Below, piece by piece: positions 18,255-26,571 of a stretch of 64,000 bases of DNA. The translations under genes and the position numbers were made by a program. Under the pieces are notes generated by a model that was given only the letters and a program-made list of their open reading frames with translations, did no database searches and was not told where the DNA came from. The DNA comes from Mesorhizobium sp. CU3 (GTDB lineage: Bacteria; Pseudomonadota; Alphaproteobacteria; Rhizobiales; Rhizobiaceae). Each line of letters starts with the position of its first letter. Within the stretch, counting starts at the first letter, position 1. The stretch is from the NCBI RefSeq assembly GCF_006442965.1, contig NZ_VFWX01000010.1, forward strand, positions 62,001 to 126,000. Reading direction: 5' to 3'.

Positions 18255-18629
18255 ATGCGTGGGACGATCGTATTTCTCAGCTTAGCGCTAGCCACCTCGG
18301 TCGCGCATGCGGACGCGTTCGCGGAAAGCCGCGGGGTCTGGATGCGCGACGACGGCAACGCAAGGGTTTCCATCGCGCCGTGCGGACAACAATTGTGTGC
18401 AACCAATCTTTGGATCCGCGACACCAGCAAGGGCGAACAGGCCGGCGACAAGCTTATAATGACGCTGCGGCCAACGTCCGGTAGCACGCTGACCGGCAAG
18501 GCCTATGACCCCAAACGGAACCGCACTTATTCAATGACGCTCCAGGTGACGGCCGGCGGCCTCACAACGCGCGGATGCATGGCCGCGGGCCTGATTTGCA
18601 GAAACGTTCACTGGACGCCGGCGAAGTGA
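18255..18629 (+). CDS. DUF2147 family exported protein
   Basis: 124 residues with a signal peptide (VFLSLALATSVAHA). The body matches the DUF2147 pattern: GVWMRDDGNARVSIAPCG near the start, then GDKLIMTL, LTGKAYDPKRNRTYSMTL and a Cys pair (GCMAAGLICRN). It is probably a small periplasmic lipocalin-like barrel; its function is unknown. It is the first gene of an operon with the photolyase, 13 bases upstream of it, behind an RpoE-type promoter. Confidence 0.85.
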   Translation: MRGTIVFLSLALATSVAHADAFAESRGVWMRDDGNARVSIAPCGQQLCATNLWIRDTSKGEQAGDKLIMTLRPTSGSTLTGKAYDPKRNRTYSMTLQVTAGGLTTRGCMAAGLICRNVHWTPAK

Positions 18630-18642
18630 TCGACCAGACGGG

Positions 18643-20103
18643 ATGAGCAGAAAGACCCAATCGCCGACGATTGTGCTGTTCCGGCGGGACTTGCGCCTTG
18701 CCGACAATGCGGCGCTTGCGGCGGCGGCCGAACGCGGTTCGCCGATCCTGGCGCTCTACATTCTGGACGAAAAGAGCGAAAACGTCAGAACCATGGGAGC
18801 AGCCAGTCGCTGGTGGCTCCACCATTCGCTCAAGGCCCTGGGCGACGGCATGCGCGACATCGGCGCGACGCTGTTCATGGCACATGGCCGTACCGGCGAC
18901 GTCGTTTCCAAGGCTATTTCCGCCAGCGGCGCCGACTGCGTGTTCTGGAACCGGCGCTACGAGCCGGCGGAAGCCGCGGTCGATGCCAGCCTGAAGACGC
19001 ATCTGCGCGGCAATGGCCTGACGGCGCAGAGCTTCGACGGCGCGCTGCTGCACGAGCCGTCGCTTTTGAAGACCGGGGCCGGTACCTACTACAAAGTCTA
19101 CACACCTTTCTCGAAGGCTCTGGAGAGCGCGTGGGACCCACGCGATCCGATCGACGCGCCAACGTCGATCGACGGGTGGACAGGGAGATTTGAAACGTCG
19201 TCCCTAGCTGATTTCGGACTTTTGCCCTGGAAGCCTGACTGGTCCGGCGGACTGGCCGAGCAGTGGGCTCCCGGTGAAGCGGGAGCGCAAGAGCGGTTTC
19301 GGCGCTTCGTCAGCGACGAATTGGCCGATTACGAGCGGAAGCGGGACATTCCGGCCGATCCGGCAACATCGCGATTGTCGCCTCACCTCGCCTTCGGTGA
19401 AATCACGCCCTACCAGTTGTTCGCCGGGCTTCGCCGGTCACGCAGCAACGGAGCGGCCAAGTTCCGCAAGGAGGTCGCCTGGCGCGAGTTTTCGTATCAC
19501 CTGCTTTTCCACAACCCCGATCTGCGCAAGCGCAGTTTCCGCGCCGAGTTCGAGGCCTTCCCGTGGCGGGACAACGCGCCGGCGCTGAGCAAGTGGCAAA
19601 GCGGATCGACCGGATATCCGATCGTCGATGCCGGAATGAGAGAGCTTTGGCAGACAGGCTGGATGCACAATCGCGTGCGCATGGTCGCGGCGTCCTTTCT
19701 CATCAAGGATCTGATGATCGACTGGCGCCATGGTGAAAAGTGGTTCTGGGACACGCTTGTCGACGCGGACCCTGCCAACAATCCGGCAAGCTGGCAGTGG
19801 GTGGCCGGCTCCGGGGCGGACGCCGCCCCTTATTTCCGTATCTTCAACCCTGTGCTGCAAGGGGAGAAATTCGACCCTCGCGGCGACTACGTACGCCGTT
19901 ATGTACCAGAAGTAGCAGCTTTGCCCGACCGCTACATCCACCGACCGTGGGAGGCGCCGGGCGGTGTCCTCAAGGAAAGTAGGATCGAACTTGGCCGGAC
20001 ATATCCGAAGCCGATCGTCGATCACGCGTCCGCACGCGACCGGGCACTGACCATCTACCAATCCATCAAAGGCCACGCCGACGACCATAACAAAGCAGGA
20101 TGA
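18643..20103 (+). CDS. phrB: Deoxyribodipyrimidine photo-lyase
   Basis: 486 residues. An N-terminal Rossmann-like domain (IVLFRRDLRLADNAAL) precedes the helical FAD domain, with the conserved WHNRVRM-type segment (GWMHNRVRMVAASFLIKD) and the WDTLVDADPANNPASWQWVAG block that binds FAD and contains electron-transfer tryptophans. It repairs UV-induced cyclobutane pyrimidine dimers using blue light. In R. sphaeroides a photolyase is part of the RpoE singlet-oxygen regulon, which fits the promoter upstream and rpoE nearby. Confidence 0.96.
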   Translation: MSRKTQSPTIVLFRRDLRLADNAALAAAAERGSPILALYILDEKSENVRTMGAASRWWLHHSLKALGDGMRDIGATLFMAHGRTGDVVSKAISASGADCVFWNRRYEPAEAAVDASLKTHLRGNGLTAQSFDGALLHEPSLLKTGAGTYYKVYTPFSKALESAWDPRDPIDAPTSIDGWTGRFETSSLADFGLLPWKPDWSGGLAEQWAPGEAGAQERFRRFVSDELADYERKRDIPADPATSRLSPHLAFGEITPYQLFAGLRRSRSNGAAKFRKEVAWREFSYHLLFHNPDLRKRSFRAEFEAFPWRDNAPALSKWQSGSTGYPIVDAGMRELWQTGWMHNRVRMVAASFLIKDLMIDWRHGEKWFWDTLVDADPANNPASWQWVAGSGADAAPYFRIFNPVLQGEKFDPRGDYVRRYVPEVAALPDRYIHRPWEAPGGVLKESRIELGRTYPKPIVDHASARDRALTIYQSIKGHADDHNKAG

Positions 20104-20107
20104 CCGC

Positions 20108-20518
20108 ATGATCCGCCATGCCTTCGCATATGTCGCTACCCTGATCACATTCCTGGCTATCGACGCGGTGTGGCTGACGATGATGTCGCAGCGCCTTTAC
20201 CGCCGCTATCTCGGCGACATCCTCGCCGACAGCGTCAATCCCGCTCCGGCCGCGCTGTTCTATCTGGTCTATGTCGCCGGGATCATCTTTTTCGCGACGG
20301 CGCCGGCTTTCTCCAGCGGCAAATGGACGACTGCCGCGCTCAACGGCGCGCTCTATGGGTTCTTCGCCTACGCGACCTACGACCTGACCAACCAGGCCAC
20401 CGTCCGCGGCTGGCCGACAATCATCACCGTCGCCGATATCTGCTGGGGTTCGCTGCTCAGCGCGGCTGCAGCCACTCTTGGCTTCCTGCTGACCCGCTAC
20501 TTTTTGCGCGGCGCCTGA
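20108..20518 (+). CDS. DUF2177 family membrane protein
   Basis: 136 residues with four predicted membrane helices; the segments AIDAVWLTMM, YGFFAYATYDLTNQAT and ADICWGSLLSAAAAT are characteristic of DUF2177. It follows the photolyase stop by 4 bases and is probably in the same operon. Its last 22 bases overlap the end of the convergent gene on the other strand. Members often lie beside photolyase, CFA synthase or DUF1295 genes; the biochemical role is unknown. Confidence 0.88.
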   Translation: MIRHAFAYVATLITFLAIDAVWLTMMSQRLYRRYLGDILADSVNPAPAALFYLVYVAGIIFFATAPAFSSGKWTTAALNGALYGFFAYATYDLTNQATVRGWPTIITVADICWGSLLSAAAATLGFLLTRYFLRGA

Positions 20519-21090
20519 TCGCCACGCTGTTCGGAGGCTGCCACCGCACCGGACAACAAGAGGCCGATGAAGACGACCAACGTCGCGGCGCTGACGGCAT
20601 TGAGGCCGACCATGGCGCTGTTGTCGGCCGCGGTGTAGGCGGCCAGCGGCTGGCCGAAGAAGCGGGCCGGGATGAGATAGGCCGCCGCGCCGAGCGCTAT
20701 CACAACAAGCCCGATTGCCCGCTCCGACGGCCTGAACAGCGCGGCGCCGATCAGCGCGCACGGGAGGAGAAAAATCTCGACGCCGGAGCCGACGCCGAAC
20801 GCCTTGGTGCTCACGATACCGTTGGCGATGCCGGTCAGCGGCAGCAAGATGCGGGCGGCAAGCGGATGGCGCTTCGCGATGGCCGGAACAGCGAGAAAAA
20901 AGGGCGTGGAGAAGAAGGTGAGAAAAGACGGCGCAATCTTGTCGGCTCCGACGGCGGCCCAAAGGTACAGTGGATAGAAGGGCTGGTTCCAGGCGACGAC
21001 CAGAGCGATCCAATTGGCTGCGCTGGTCAGTGGATCGTCATGTGCCGCATAGGCGGAGACCCGGCGCCATCGCCGCGCAAGGCCATCCAT
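20497..21090 (-). CDS. Hypothetical polytopic membrane protein
   Basis: 197 residues from MDGLARRWRRVSAY. Several hydrophobic helices are visible (LWAAVGADKIAPSFLTFFSTPFFLAV, IGLVVIALGAAAYLIPA, LVVFIGLLLSGAVA). I do not recognise the family. The ATG begins 1 base after the methyltransferase stop, so it is the last gene of the rpoE-chrR-DUF1295-methyltransferase operon. A role linked to membrane lipid stress is only inferred from position. Confidence 0.75.
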   Translation of the reverse strand: MDGLARRWRRVSAYAAHDDPLTSAANWIALVVAWNQPFYPLYLWAAVGADKIAPSFLTFFSTPFFLAVPAIAKRHPLAARILLPLTGIANGIVSTKAFGVGSGVEIFLLPCALIGAALFRPSERAIGLVVIALGAAAYLIPARFFGQPLAAYTAADNSAMVGLNAVSAATLVVFIGLLLSGAVAASEQRGDQAPRKK

Positions 21091-21091
21091 G

Positions 21092-22126
21092 TCAGCCGGC
21101 CGGCCGCAGCAGATAGTGGCTGACGCCCCACTCCTTGCCCTCGGCATGGCCGAACAAGCCTTCGGTGGCGAGATAGAACAGCCGCCAACGGCGACGCCAA
21201 AGCGCTGCATCCGGCCCATAGACATCGGCAAGGATCTCGCCGATGCGTTCCCGGTTCTCGTCGAAACGCGCCAGCCATTGCCGCGCCGTGCGCGCGTAGT
21301 GCACGCCGTTCCAGCGCCAGTCGCGCTCGATGGCGAAGCAGTCGGGAAAATGGCTGATCAATCCGTGGCTCGGCATGATGCCGCCAGTGAAGAAATGCTG
21401 CGCGATCCAGTCGGCGTCGTCGCGATGGTCGAACCGATAAGGGCTGTGGCGGTGGCTGAAGACGTGAACGAACAGCCGGCCTTCCGGTTCAAGCCAGGTG
21501 CGGATGCGCGCCAGCAGGTCGCGCCAGTTGGACATATGCTCGAACATCTCGACCGACACGACACGGTCGAACCGGCCTGGCGGCTCGAAGGCGTTCATGT
21601 CGGCGGTGATGACCTCGACATTGGTGAGCCCGCGCGCCGCCGCTTCGGCCTGGATGTACAGGCGCTGCGGCGCCGAATTGGACACCGCAACGATGCGGGC
21701 CGCCGGAAAGCGCCGCGCCATGAACAGCGTCAGCGAACCCCAGCCGCAGCCCAGTTCGAGGATCAACTGGCCGTCGCGAAGCCCGGCATGCTCGACGGTC
21801 TGTTCCAGCGCCGCGATCTCGGCCTCGGCCAAGCTCTCGTTGCCGTGCGGGTAGAGGCAGCAGGAATATTTGCGATTGGGACCGAGCGTCAGGGCAAAGA
21901 ATTCGGGCGGAAGCTCATAATGCTGCTCGTTCGCGGCCGCCGTGTGTTCGGCGATGGAATAGCCCACCATGTCGCCGGCAAAGCGCTTTTCGTCGACCGC
22001 TCCAGGCCTGGCCAGCCGCCGGCGCGTCTTCCCGACAAGGACGCCAATGCCGTAGCGCGTGGCGGAATCCGGTATAGGCGTGCGCTCTACGGCGCGGATA
22101 GCGGTTGAGATCAGGCTCAAGGTCAT
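21092..22126 (-). CDS. SAM-dependent methyltransferase, cyclopropane synthase / coclaurine N-methyltransferase-like
   Basis: 344 residues. The SAM motif LELGCGWGSLTLFMA, the KYSCCLYPHG segment, VEMFEHMSNW and the C-terminal EWGVSHYLLRP match the branch of the CFA synthase superfamily that includes plant coclaurine N-methyltransferase-like proteins. Bacterial members are usually annotated as cyclopropane-fatty-acyl-phospholipid synthase. Start and stop overlap or abut the neighbours (ATGA with DUF1295). Placement in the rpoE operon suggests it modifies unsaturated acyl chains or furan fatty acids; that is inference. Confidence 0.88.
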   Translation of the reverse strand: MTLSLISTAIRAVERTPIPDSATRYGIGVLVGKTRRRLARPGAVDEKRFAGDMVGYSIAEHTAAANEQHYELPPEFFALTLGPNRKYSCCLYPHGNESLAEAEIAALEQTVEHAGLRDGQLILELGCGWGSLTLFMARRFPAARIVAVSNSAPQRLYIQAEAAARGLTNVEVITADMNAFEPPGRFDRVVSVEMFEHMSNWRDLLARIRTWLEPEGRLFVHVFSHRHSPYRFDHRDDADWIAQHFFTGGIMPSHGLISHFPDCFAIERDWRWNGVHYARTARQWLARFDENRERIGEILADVYGPDAALWRRRWRLFYLATEGLFGHAEGKEWGVSHYLLRPAG

Positions 22127-22947
22127 CTCCCTGCGTTGACGGTTGCCGCTTTCGGCCCTCCGGGCCAGAAGGCGTTGACGCGCGCCTTGTAGCGGCGGAA
22201 CTCATCGCCTCGCGATCGCAGCATATGCGCCTCGAGCGGCGGGATGCCGGAGACATGGACCAGCAGCCAGTACATCAGCACAGGCCCAGCAAGCGCCGCG
22301 TAGCCCCATGGATAGGCTGCTGGAGAGCCGAGCGCGATCGCCGCGTAAGCCACCCAGCCCAGCCATTCGAAGAAGTAATTGGGATGCCTGGAGAGGCCCC
22401 ACAGACCGATATCGCAGACCTTCCCCCTGTTGGTCGGCTTGGCGCGAAAGGCTGTCAATTGGCGATCCGCGAGCGCTTCGCCGCCGACAGCCACGAGGAG
22501 AATTACAATGCCGGTCAGGTCGCTGAAGCCAAGTTCAGGCGCCGGATTGTGGGCCGCGGCCATGATCGAAATCACCAGCAGGAACGCGGCGGCGGCCTGG
22601 ACCTGCAGGAACCAGAATAGGCGGGAAGCGAAGCCGGCGCCCCAATCCTGCTTGAGCTGGCTGTAGCGCGGATCGTCGCGGCCGTCGCCAATAGTGCGCA
22701 TCGCGATGTGGAGACCAAGCCGGAGCGACCAGGCGAGCGCGAGGATGGCGACGAGCCATTGACGACGCTCATTGTCGGCCTCGGCGGTGGCGACGAGCGC
22801 CACGTAGGCGCCGAAGATTCCGACCGCCAACGACCAGATCGCATCGACCCAACCGGACCTGCCGGTGCGGATCGCGATCAACCAAGCCACAGCCATGGTC
22901 AGGGCAAGACCGACCGCGGCAACGACGATGGCTGAGACGATGCCCAT
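22123..22947 (-). CDS. DUF1295 family membrane protein (steroid 5-alpha-reductase-like)
   Basis: 274 residues with seven or so membrane helices. The signature GLWGLSRHPNYFFEWLGWVAYA and the C-terminal EAHMLRSRGDEFRRYKARVNAFWP are diagnostic for DUF1295, which belongs to the isoprenylcysteine methyltransferase / steroid reductase membrane fold. It is likely to act on a membrane lipid. It starts 9 bases after chrR and overlaps the methyltransferase by 4 bases, so it is co-transcribed with rpoE-chrR. Confidence 0.92.
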   Translation of the reverse strand: MGIVSAIVVAAVGLALTMAVAWLIAIRTGRSGWVDAIWSLAVGIFGAYVALVATAEADNERRQWLVAILALAWSLRLGLHIAMRTIGDGRDDPRYSQLKQDWGAGFASRLFWFLQVQAAAAFLLVISIMAAAHNPAPELGFSDLTGIVILLVAVGGEALADRQLTAFRAKPTNRGKVCDIGLWGLSRHPNYFFEWLGWVAYAAIALGSPAAYPWGYAALAGPVLMYWLLVHVSGIPPLEAHMLRSRGDEFRRYKARVNAFWPGGPKAATVNAGR

Positions 22948-22956
22948 CGGCGATGC

Positions 22957-23610
22957 TCAGCCCCCGAACAGAGGCTGGATCAGCCTACCGAAGAAGCCGC
23001 GCAGCTTCGTCTGGCCCTCGACCGCGGCAATGCAGATGCATTCGCCTTCCTTGTCGACGATCGGCTGGTGCTGGACCTCGTCATCGGCTTCGTCGAGATC
23101 TCCCGGGCCGTAACGGCCGCGCGCGTCCGAGAACGAGCCTTTCAGCACATGCGTATATTCATTGCCGACATGCGTATGCTCCGGCAGCCTGCGCCCGGCG
23201 ACGACTTTCAGCAGCATGACGTTGGCGCCGTCGTCGTCCGGCAATGTCACGCGGCTCCAGCGCACGCCCGGTCCGATCCATCGCCACGGGCCTATGCCGC
23301 AATCGTCCAGCACCTGCGGCAGCCGGATGCCCACATCGGCGCGCGGCAACCGCCTCGCCGGTGCGGCCGCAGCGTGATCGGCCTCATCGGCTTCGATCCT
23401 CGCCATGACGCCATCAAGCGCCCCCGCATCCATTTGATCCGGCTCGATGTCGTGCAGCAGCGAACCGCCCACGGCTTCGAACTCGCCGATCCGGGCGGCG
23501 CAGGCCGCGCAGCCGCCGACATGGACCGCCACGACGATACGCGGACCCGGTTCCAGCGAGCCGTTGGCGTAGCGGAACAGCGTCTCATCGCTTGGATGAT
23601 GCTTGATCAT
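22957..23610 (-). CDS. chrR: Anti-sigma factor ChrR (zinc, cupin)
   Basis: 217 residues in two domains. The N-terminal anti-sigma domain has an early His (HHPSDETLFRYA) and HVGGCAAC (His30, Cys34, Cys37) for structural zinc. The C-terminal cupin domain carries PEHTHVGNEYTHVLKGSF with the His/Glu metal ligands. In R. sphaeroides ChrR holds RpoE inactive until singlet oxygen or organic peroxide appears. It overlaps rpoE by 4 bases (ATGA) and precedes the DUF1295 gene by 9. Confidence 0.95.
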   Translation of the reverse strand: MIKHHPSDETLFRYANGSLEPGPRIVVAVHVGGCAACAARIGEFEAVGGSLLHDIEPDQMDAGALDGVMARIEADEADHAAAAPARRLPRADVGIRLPQVLDDCGIGPWRWIGPGVRWSRVTLPDDDGANVMLLKVVAGRRLPEHTHVGNEYTHVLKGSFSDARGRYGPGDLDEADDEVQHQPIVDKEGECICIAAVEGQTKLRGFFGRLIQPLFGG

Positions 23611-24182
23611 TTGAGGTCGTCCAGGATTTGGCGCAGGCGGCCAAGGGCCAGCCTGACGCGCGATTTGACAGTGCCTAGCGCTATGCCGGAGGCTTCCGCG
23701 ATCTCGGATTGGGTTTCCTCGCCGAAGAAGGATTTTTTCAGGATGTCGGCCTGCTCGGGAGGCAGCAGCGCAAGTGCGGTCCGCACCCGCTCCTCGCGCT
23801 GCGCCACGATCATCGCCTGCTCGCCCGAAACCGGCTCGTCCGGTTGGTCGGAGGGGTCGAAAGCCTCGGCAATCGCCGCCGGTCGGCCGTCACGGCGCAG
23901 CCGGTCGATCCGCGCATTGCGGGCGATGGTGAAGATCCAGGTTGATGCCCCCGCACGCGCGGGATCGAAATAGGACGCCTTCTTCCAGACCAGCAGCATG
24001 GTCTCTTGCGCAACATCCTCGGCAACGGATCCCGTCATTCCCGAGCGCCTCAGGAAGGCCTTCAGGCGCGGCGCGTAGAAACCGAACAAAACAGCGAAGG
24101 CCGCCCGATCGCGCTTGGCCGCGACAGCCATCAGCAAACGGCTGGCCTGCTGCGCCGACAGAACCTCCTGGTCCTTGCGCAT
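23607..24182 (-). CDS. rpoE: ECF RNA polymerase sigma factor RpoE (ECF11-type)
   Basis: 191 residues from MRKDQEVL. Sigma-2 region: AFAVLFGFYAPRLKAFLRR to DVAQETMLLVWKKASYFDP. Sigma-4 region: ALLPPEQADILKKSFFGEETQSEIAEASGIALGTVKSRVRLALGRLR. It partners with ChrR, encoded immediately downstream. An alternative ATG at 24260 would put the protein almost directly at the predicted transcription start, so the inner start, giving a usual ECF length, is preferred. Its own promoter has the RpoE-type pattern, so positive autoregulation is likely. Confidence 0.94.
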   Translation of the reverse strand: MRKDQEVLSAQQASRLLMAVAAKRDRAAFAVLFGFYAPRLKAFLRRSGMTGSVAEDVAQETMLLVWKKASYFDPARAGASTWIFTIARNARIDRLRRDGRPAAIAEAFDPSDQPDEPVSGEQAMIVAQREERVRTALALLPPEQADILKKSFFGEETQSEIAEASGIALGTVKSRVRLALGRLRQILDDLK

Positions 24183-24269
24183 GGTCACCGCCAATCCGGT
24201 CTTCGCGAAATCGAAGGCGAGAAAGGCTTTGTCGGCAATGAAGAGGTGTCCCGATGCATTCATACGCCC

Positions 24270-24299
24270 TGTTACGCCCGGCAATCCCTTTCGGATCAC
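24270..24299 (-). promoter_or_regulatory. Candidate RpoE promoter for rpoE-chrR operon
   Basis: On the minus strand TGATCC (24299-24294), 18 bases, TAACAG (24275-24270). It shares the -35 and the spacing with the two other candidates and sits 88 bases upstream of the chosen rpoE start. Confidence 0.7.
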
Positions 24300-24327
24300 A
24301 AGCCGCGCAACGAATGCCGGAAACAGG

Positions 24328-24357
24328 TGATCCACAACCCGCACCGCTGCGTAGAAA
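24328..24357 (+). promoter_or_regulatory. Candidate RpoE promoter for amine oxidase-DUF1365-CFA operon
   Basis: TGATCC (24328-24333), 18 bases, TAGAAA (24352-24357); identical hexamers and spacing to the promoter at 18198. It lies 53 bases before the ATG at 24410 and is back to back with the rpoE promoter. Confidence 0.75.
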
Positions 24358-24409
24358 TCGAAACTAGGGGAGGAAGGCGGTCCCTTCCATAGCAAATCGG
24401 AGGGCGAGG

Positions 24410-25756
24410 ATGGCTGGCGGCATGCATCTCGAAACGGACAAGCCGATGGACATCGCCGTTATCGGCAGCGGTATCTCAGGCCTGTCCGCGGCATGGCTGC
24501 TTTCGACACGCCACAAGGTCTCGCTGTTCGAGGCGGACCGGCGCCTCGGCGGCCACAGCAACACCGTCGATGCCGGCGGCACCCCGGTGGACACCGGCTT
24601 CATCGTCTATAACGAAGTTACCTACCCCAACCTGACGGCTTTGTTCGATCATCTCGGCGTGCGCAGCAAGGCTTCCGAGATGTCCTTCGCCGTCTCGCTT
24701 GACGGCGGGCGCCTGGAATATTCCGGAACCGGGCTCGGCGGGCTGCTGGCGCAACCGGCCAATGTCGGCCGGCTGCGCTTCTGGCAAATGCTCAAGGAAT
24801 TGCTGCGCTTCTATCGCGAGGCGCCATACGACATCGCGCGCATCGGCGAGATCAGCCTCGCCGAATATCTCGACGCCAAGGGCTATGGCGCGGCGTTCCG
24901 TGACGACCATCTCTATCCGATGGCAGCGGCGATCTGGTCGACGCCGGCGCTGGAGGTCGGCAGCTATCCGGCGGCGGCCTTCATACGCTTCTGCGAGAAC
25001 CATGGTTTGTTGAAGCTGGCGGGACGGCCAATCTGGCGCACCGTCGACGGCGGCAGCCGCAAATATGTCGAGCGCCTGGCAAACAGCATCGCCGGCCGCG
25101 CTTTTGCCGGGCGCGGCGTGCGCTCGATTAGCAGGCGCGACGGCGCGGTGTGGCTTAACGACAGCGAAGGCACAGAGCAGCGTTTCGACCATGTCGTGGT
25201 CGCTACCCATGCCGACCAGGCGCTGCGCATGCTTTCCGATCCGGGCGATGACGAAGCGCGGCTGCTCGGCAGTTTCGGCTACAGCCGCAACGAGGCGGTG
25301 CTGCATGCGGACCCGCGCCTGATGCCGCGCCGCAAGCGCGCCTGGTCGAGCTGGAACTATCTGACCGAAGGCCAAGGTGAAACCCGAAAGCTCTCCGTTA
25401 CGTATTGGATGAACAGGCTGCAATCGCTGCCTGACGATCAGCAGCTCTTCGTCACGCTCAATCCCGTCGTCGAGCCGGAGGCCAACATAGTGCGGCATCG
25501 CGAAACCTACGAACACCCCATCTTCGATGCCGCAGCGATGCGGGCACAGCGGAAGCTGTGGTCGCTGCAGAGCAGCCGCAACACCTGGTTCTGCGGCGCC
25601 TATTTCGGCGCCGGCTTCCACGAGGACGGCCTGCAGGCGGGCCTTGCCGTTGCCGAAGCGCTGGGTGGGGTTCGCCGACCCTGGAACGTGGCGAACGAAT
25701 CCGGCCGGATCCACATCATCGATGCCGCGACGCGGCCAAACCTCGCGGCGGCGTGA
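24410..25756 (+). CDS. FAD-dependent amine oxidase-type oxidoreductase (COG2907 type)
   Basis: 448 residues. The dinucleotide-binding motif AVIGSGISGLSAAWLL is followed by FEADRRLGGHSNTV, and the C-terminal FAD segment is CGAYFGAGFHEDGLQAGLAVAEAL. Proteins of this type sit beside DUF1365 and CFA synthase genes in many proteobacteria and are thought to act on acyl chains, for example as desaturase or dehydrogenase. A GGAGG lies 6-10 bases before the ATG at 24410; ATG 24422 is also possible. First gene of a three-gene operon behind an RpoE-type promoter. Confidence 0.93.
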   Translation: MAGGMHLETDKPMDIAVIGSGISGLSAAWLLSTRHKVSLFEADRRLGGHSNTVDAGGTPVDTGFIVYNEVTYPNLTALFDHLGVRSKASEMSFAVSLDGGRLEYSGTGLGGLLAQPANVGRLRFWQMLKELLRFYREAPYDIARIGEISLAEYLDAKGYGAAFRDDHLYPMAAAIWSTPALEVGSYPAAAFIRFCENHGLLKLAGRPIWRTVDGGSRKYVERLANSIAGRAFAGRGVRSISRRDGAVWLNDSEGTEQRFDHVVVATHADQALRMLSDPGDDEARLLGSFGYSRNEAVLHADPRLMPRRKRAWSSWNYLTEGQGETRKLSVTYWMNRLQSLPDDQQLFVTLNPVVEPEANIVRHRETYEHPIFDAAAMRAQRKLWSLQSSRNTWFCGAYFGAGFHEDGLQAGLAVAEALGGVRRPWNVANESGRIHIIDAATRPNLAAA

Positions 25757-26571
25757 TGCCCGAGCTGAGGTCAGCCCTCTATGCCGGCAAGGTCATGCAC
25801 CAGCGGCTTAAGCCGCTGCGGCATCGGCTTTCCTATCGCATGTTCTTCCTGCTGCTCGACCTCGACGAGATCGACGCGCTGGGCAGTCGGCTTCGCCTGT
25901 TGTCGCACAACCGGTTCAACCTTTTCGGCTTCGCCGACGCGGATCACGGCGACGGCGCGGGCGGATCGCTGAAGGCCTATGTCGAACGTCAGCTCGAGGC
26001 GGCGGGCATCGAAACGGATGGCGGTCCGATCCAGCTGCTGTCCATGCCGCGCATGCTCGGCTATGCCTTCAATCCGATCAGCCTCTATTTCTGCCACGAC
26101 CGGCAGGGCGACCTGCAGGCGATCCTCTACGAGGTCAACAACACGTTCGGCCAGCGCCACAGCTACCTGATCCCGGTTGGGGACAGGCGTGACGGCATCA
26201 TCCGGCAACACTGCGACAAGCGCTTCTACGTTTCGCCTTTCATGGCCATGGGAATGGACTACCGCTTCCGCATCGGTCTGCCGGGCGAGAACGTCGCCAT
26301 CCACATCACCGGCAGTGACGGCGGGGGACCGCTGATCGTCGCCAGCTTCTCCGGAAAGCGCCGCGAGCTCACTGATGGCGCGCTCATGCGCGCGTTCCTG
26401 TCCTATCCGCTGCTGACGCTGAAAGTGGTTGCTGGCATCCATTGGGAAGCGCTGTTGCTCTGGCTAAAGGGCGTGCGCCTCCAGCAGCGCCCTACCCCAC
26501 CGCACCAACCCATCACCCATGTCGCCGTGCCTAGACAGAGAAAGACCGAGCCCGATGTCGTTGGATACTGA
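25756..26571 (+). CDS. DUF1365 family protein
   Basis: 271 residues. Family hallmarks: YAGKVMHQRLKPLRHRLSYRMF near the N-terminus, the central MPRMLGYAFNPISLYFC and EVNNTFGQRHSY, and KRFYVSPFMAM. The function is not established; the family co-occurs with COG2907 oxidoreductases and CFA synthases. The ATG overlaps the oxidoreductase stop by one base (TGATG). The C-terminus overlaps the start of the CFA synthase gene by 17 bases. Confidence 0.93.
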   Translation: MPELRSALYAGKVMHQRLKPLRHRLSYRMFFLLLDLDEIDALGSRLRLLSHNRFNLFGFADADHGDGAGGSLKAYVERQLEAAGIETDGGPIQLLSMPRMLGYAFNPISLYFCHDRQGDLQAILYEVNNTFGQRHSYLIPVGDRRDGIIRQHCDKRFYVSPFMAMGMDYRFRIGLPGENVAIHITGSDGGGPLIVASFSGKRRELTDGALMRAFLSYPLLTLKVVAGIHWEALLLWLKGVRLQQRPTPPHQPITHVAVPRQRKTEPDVVGY

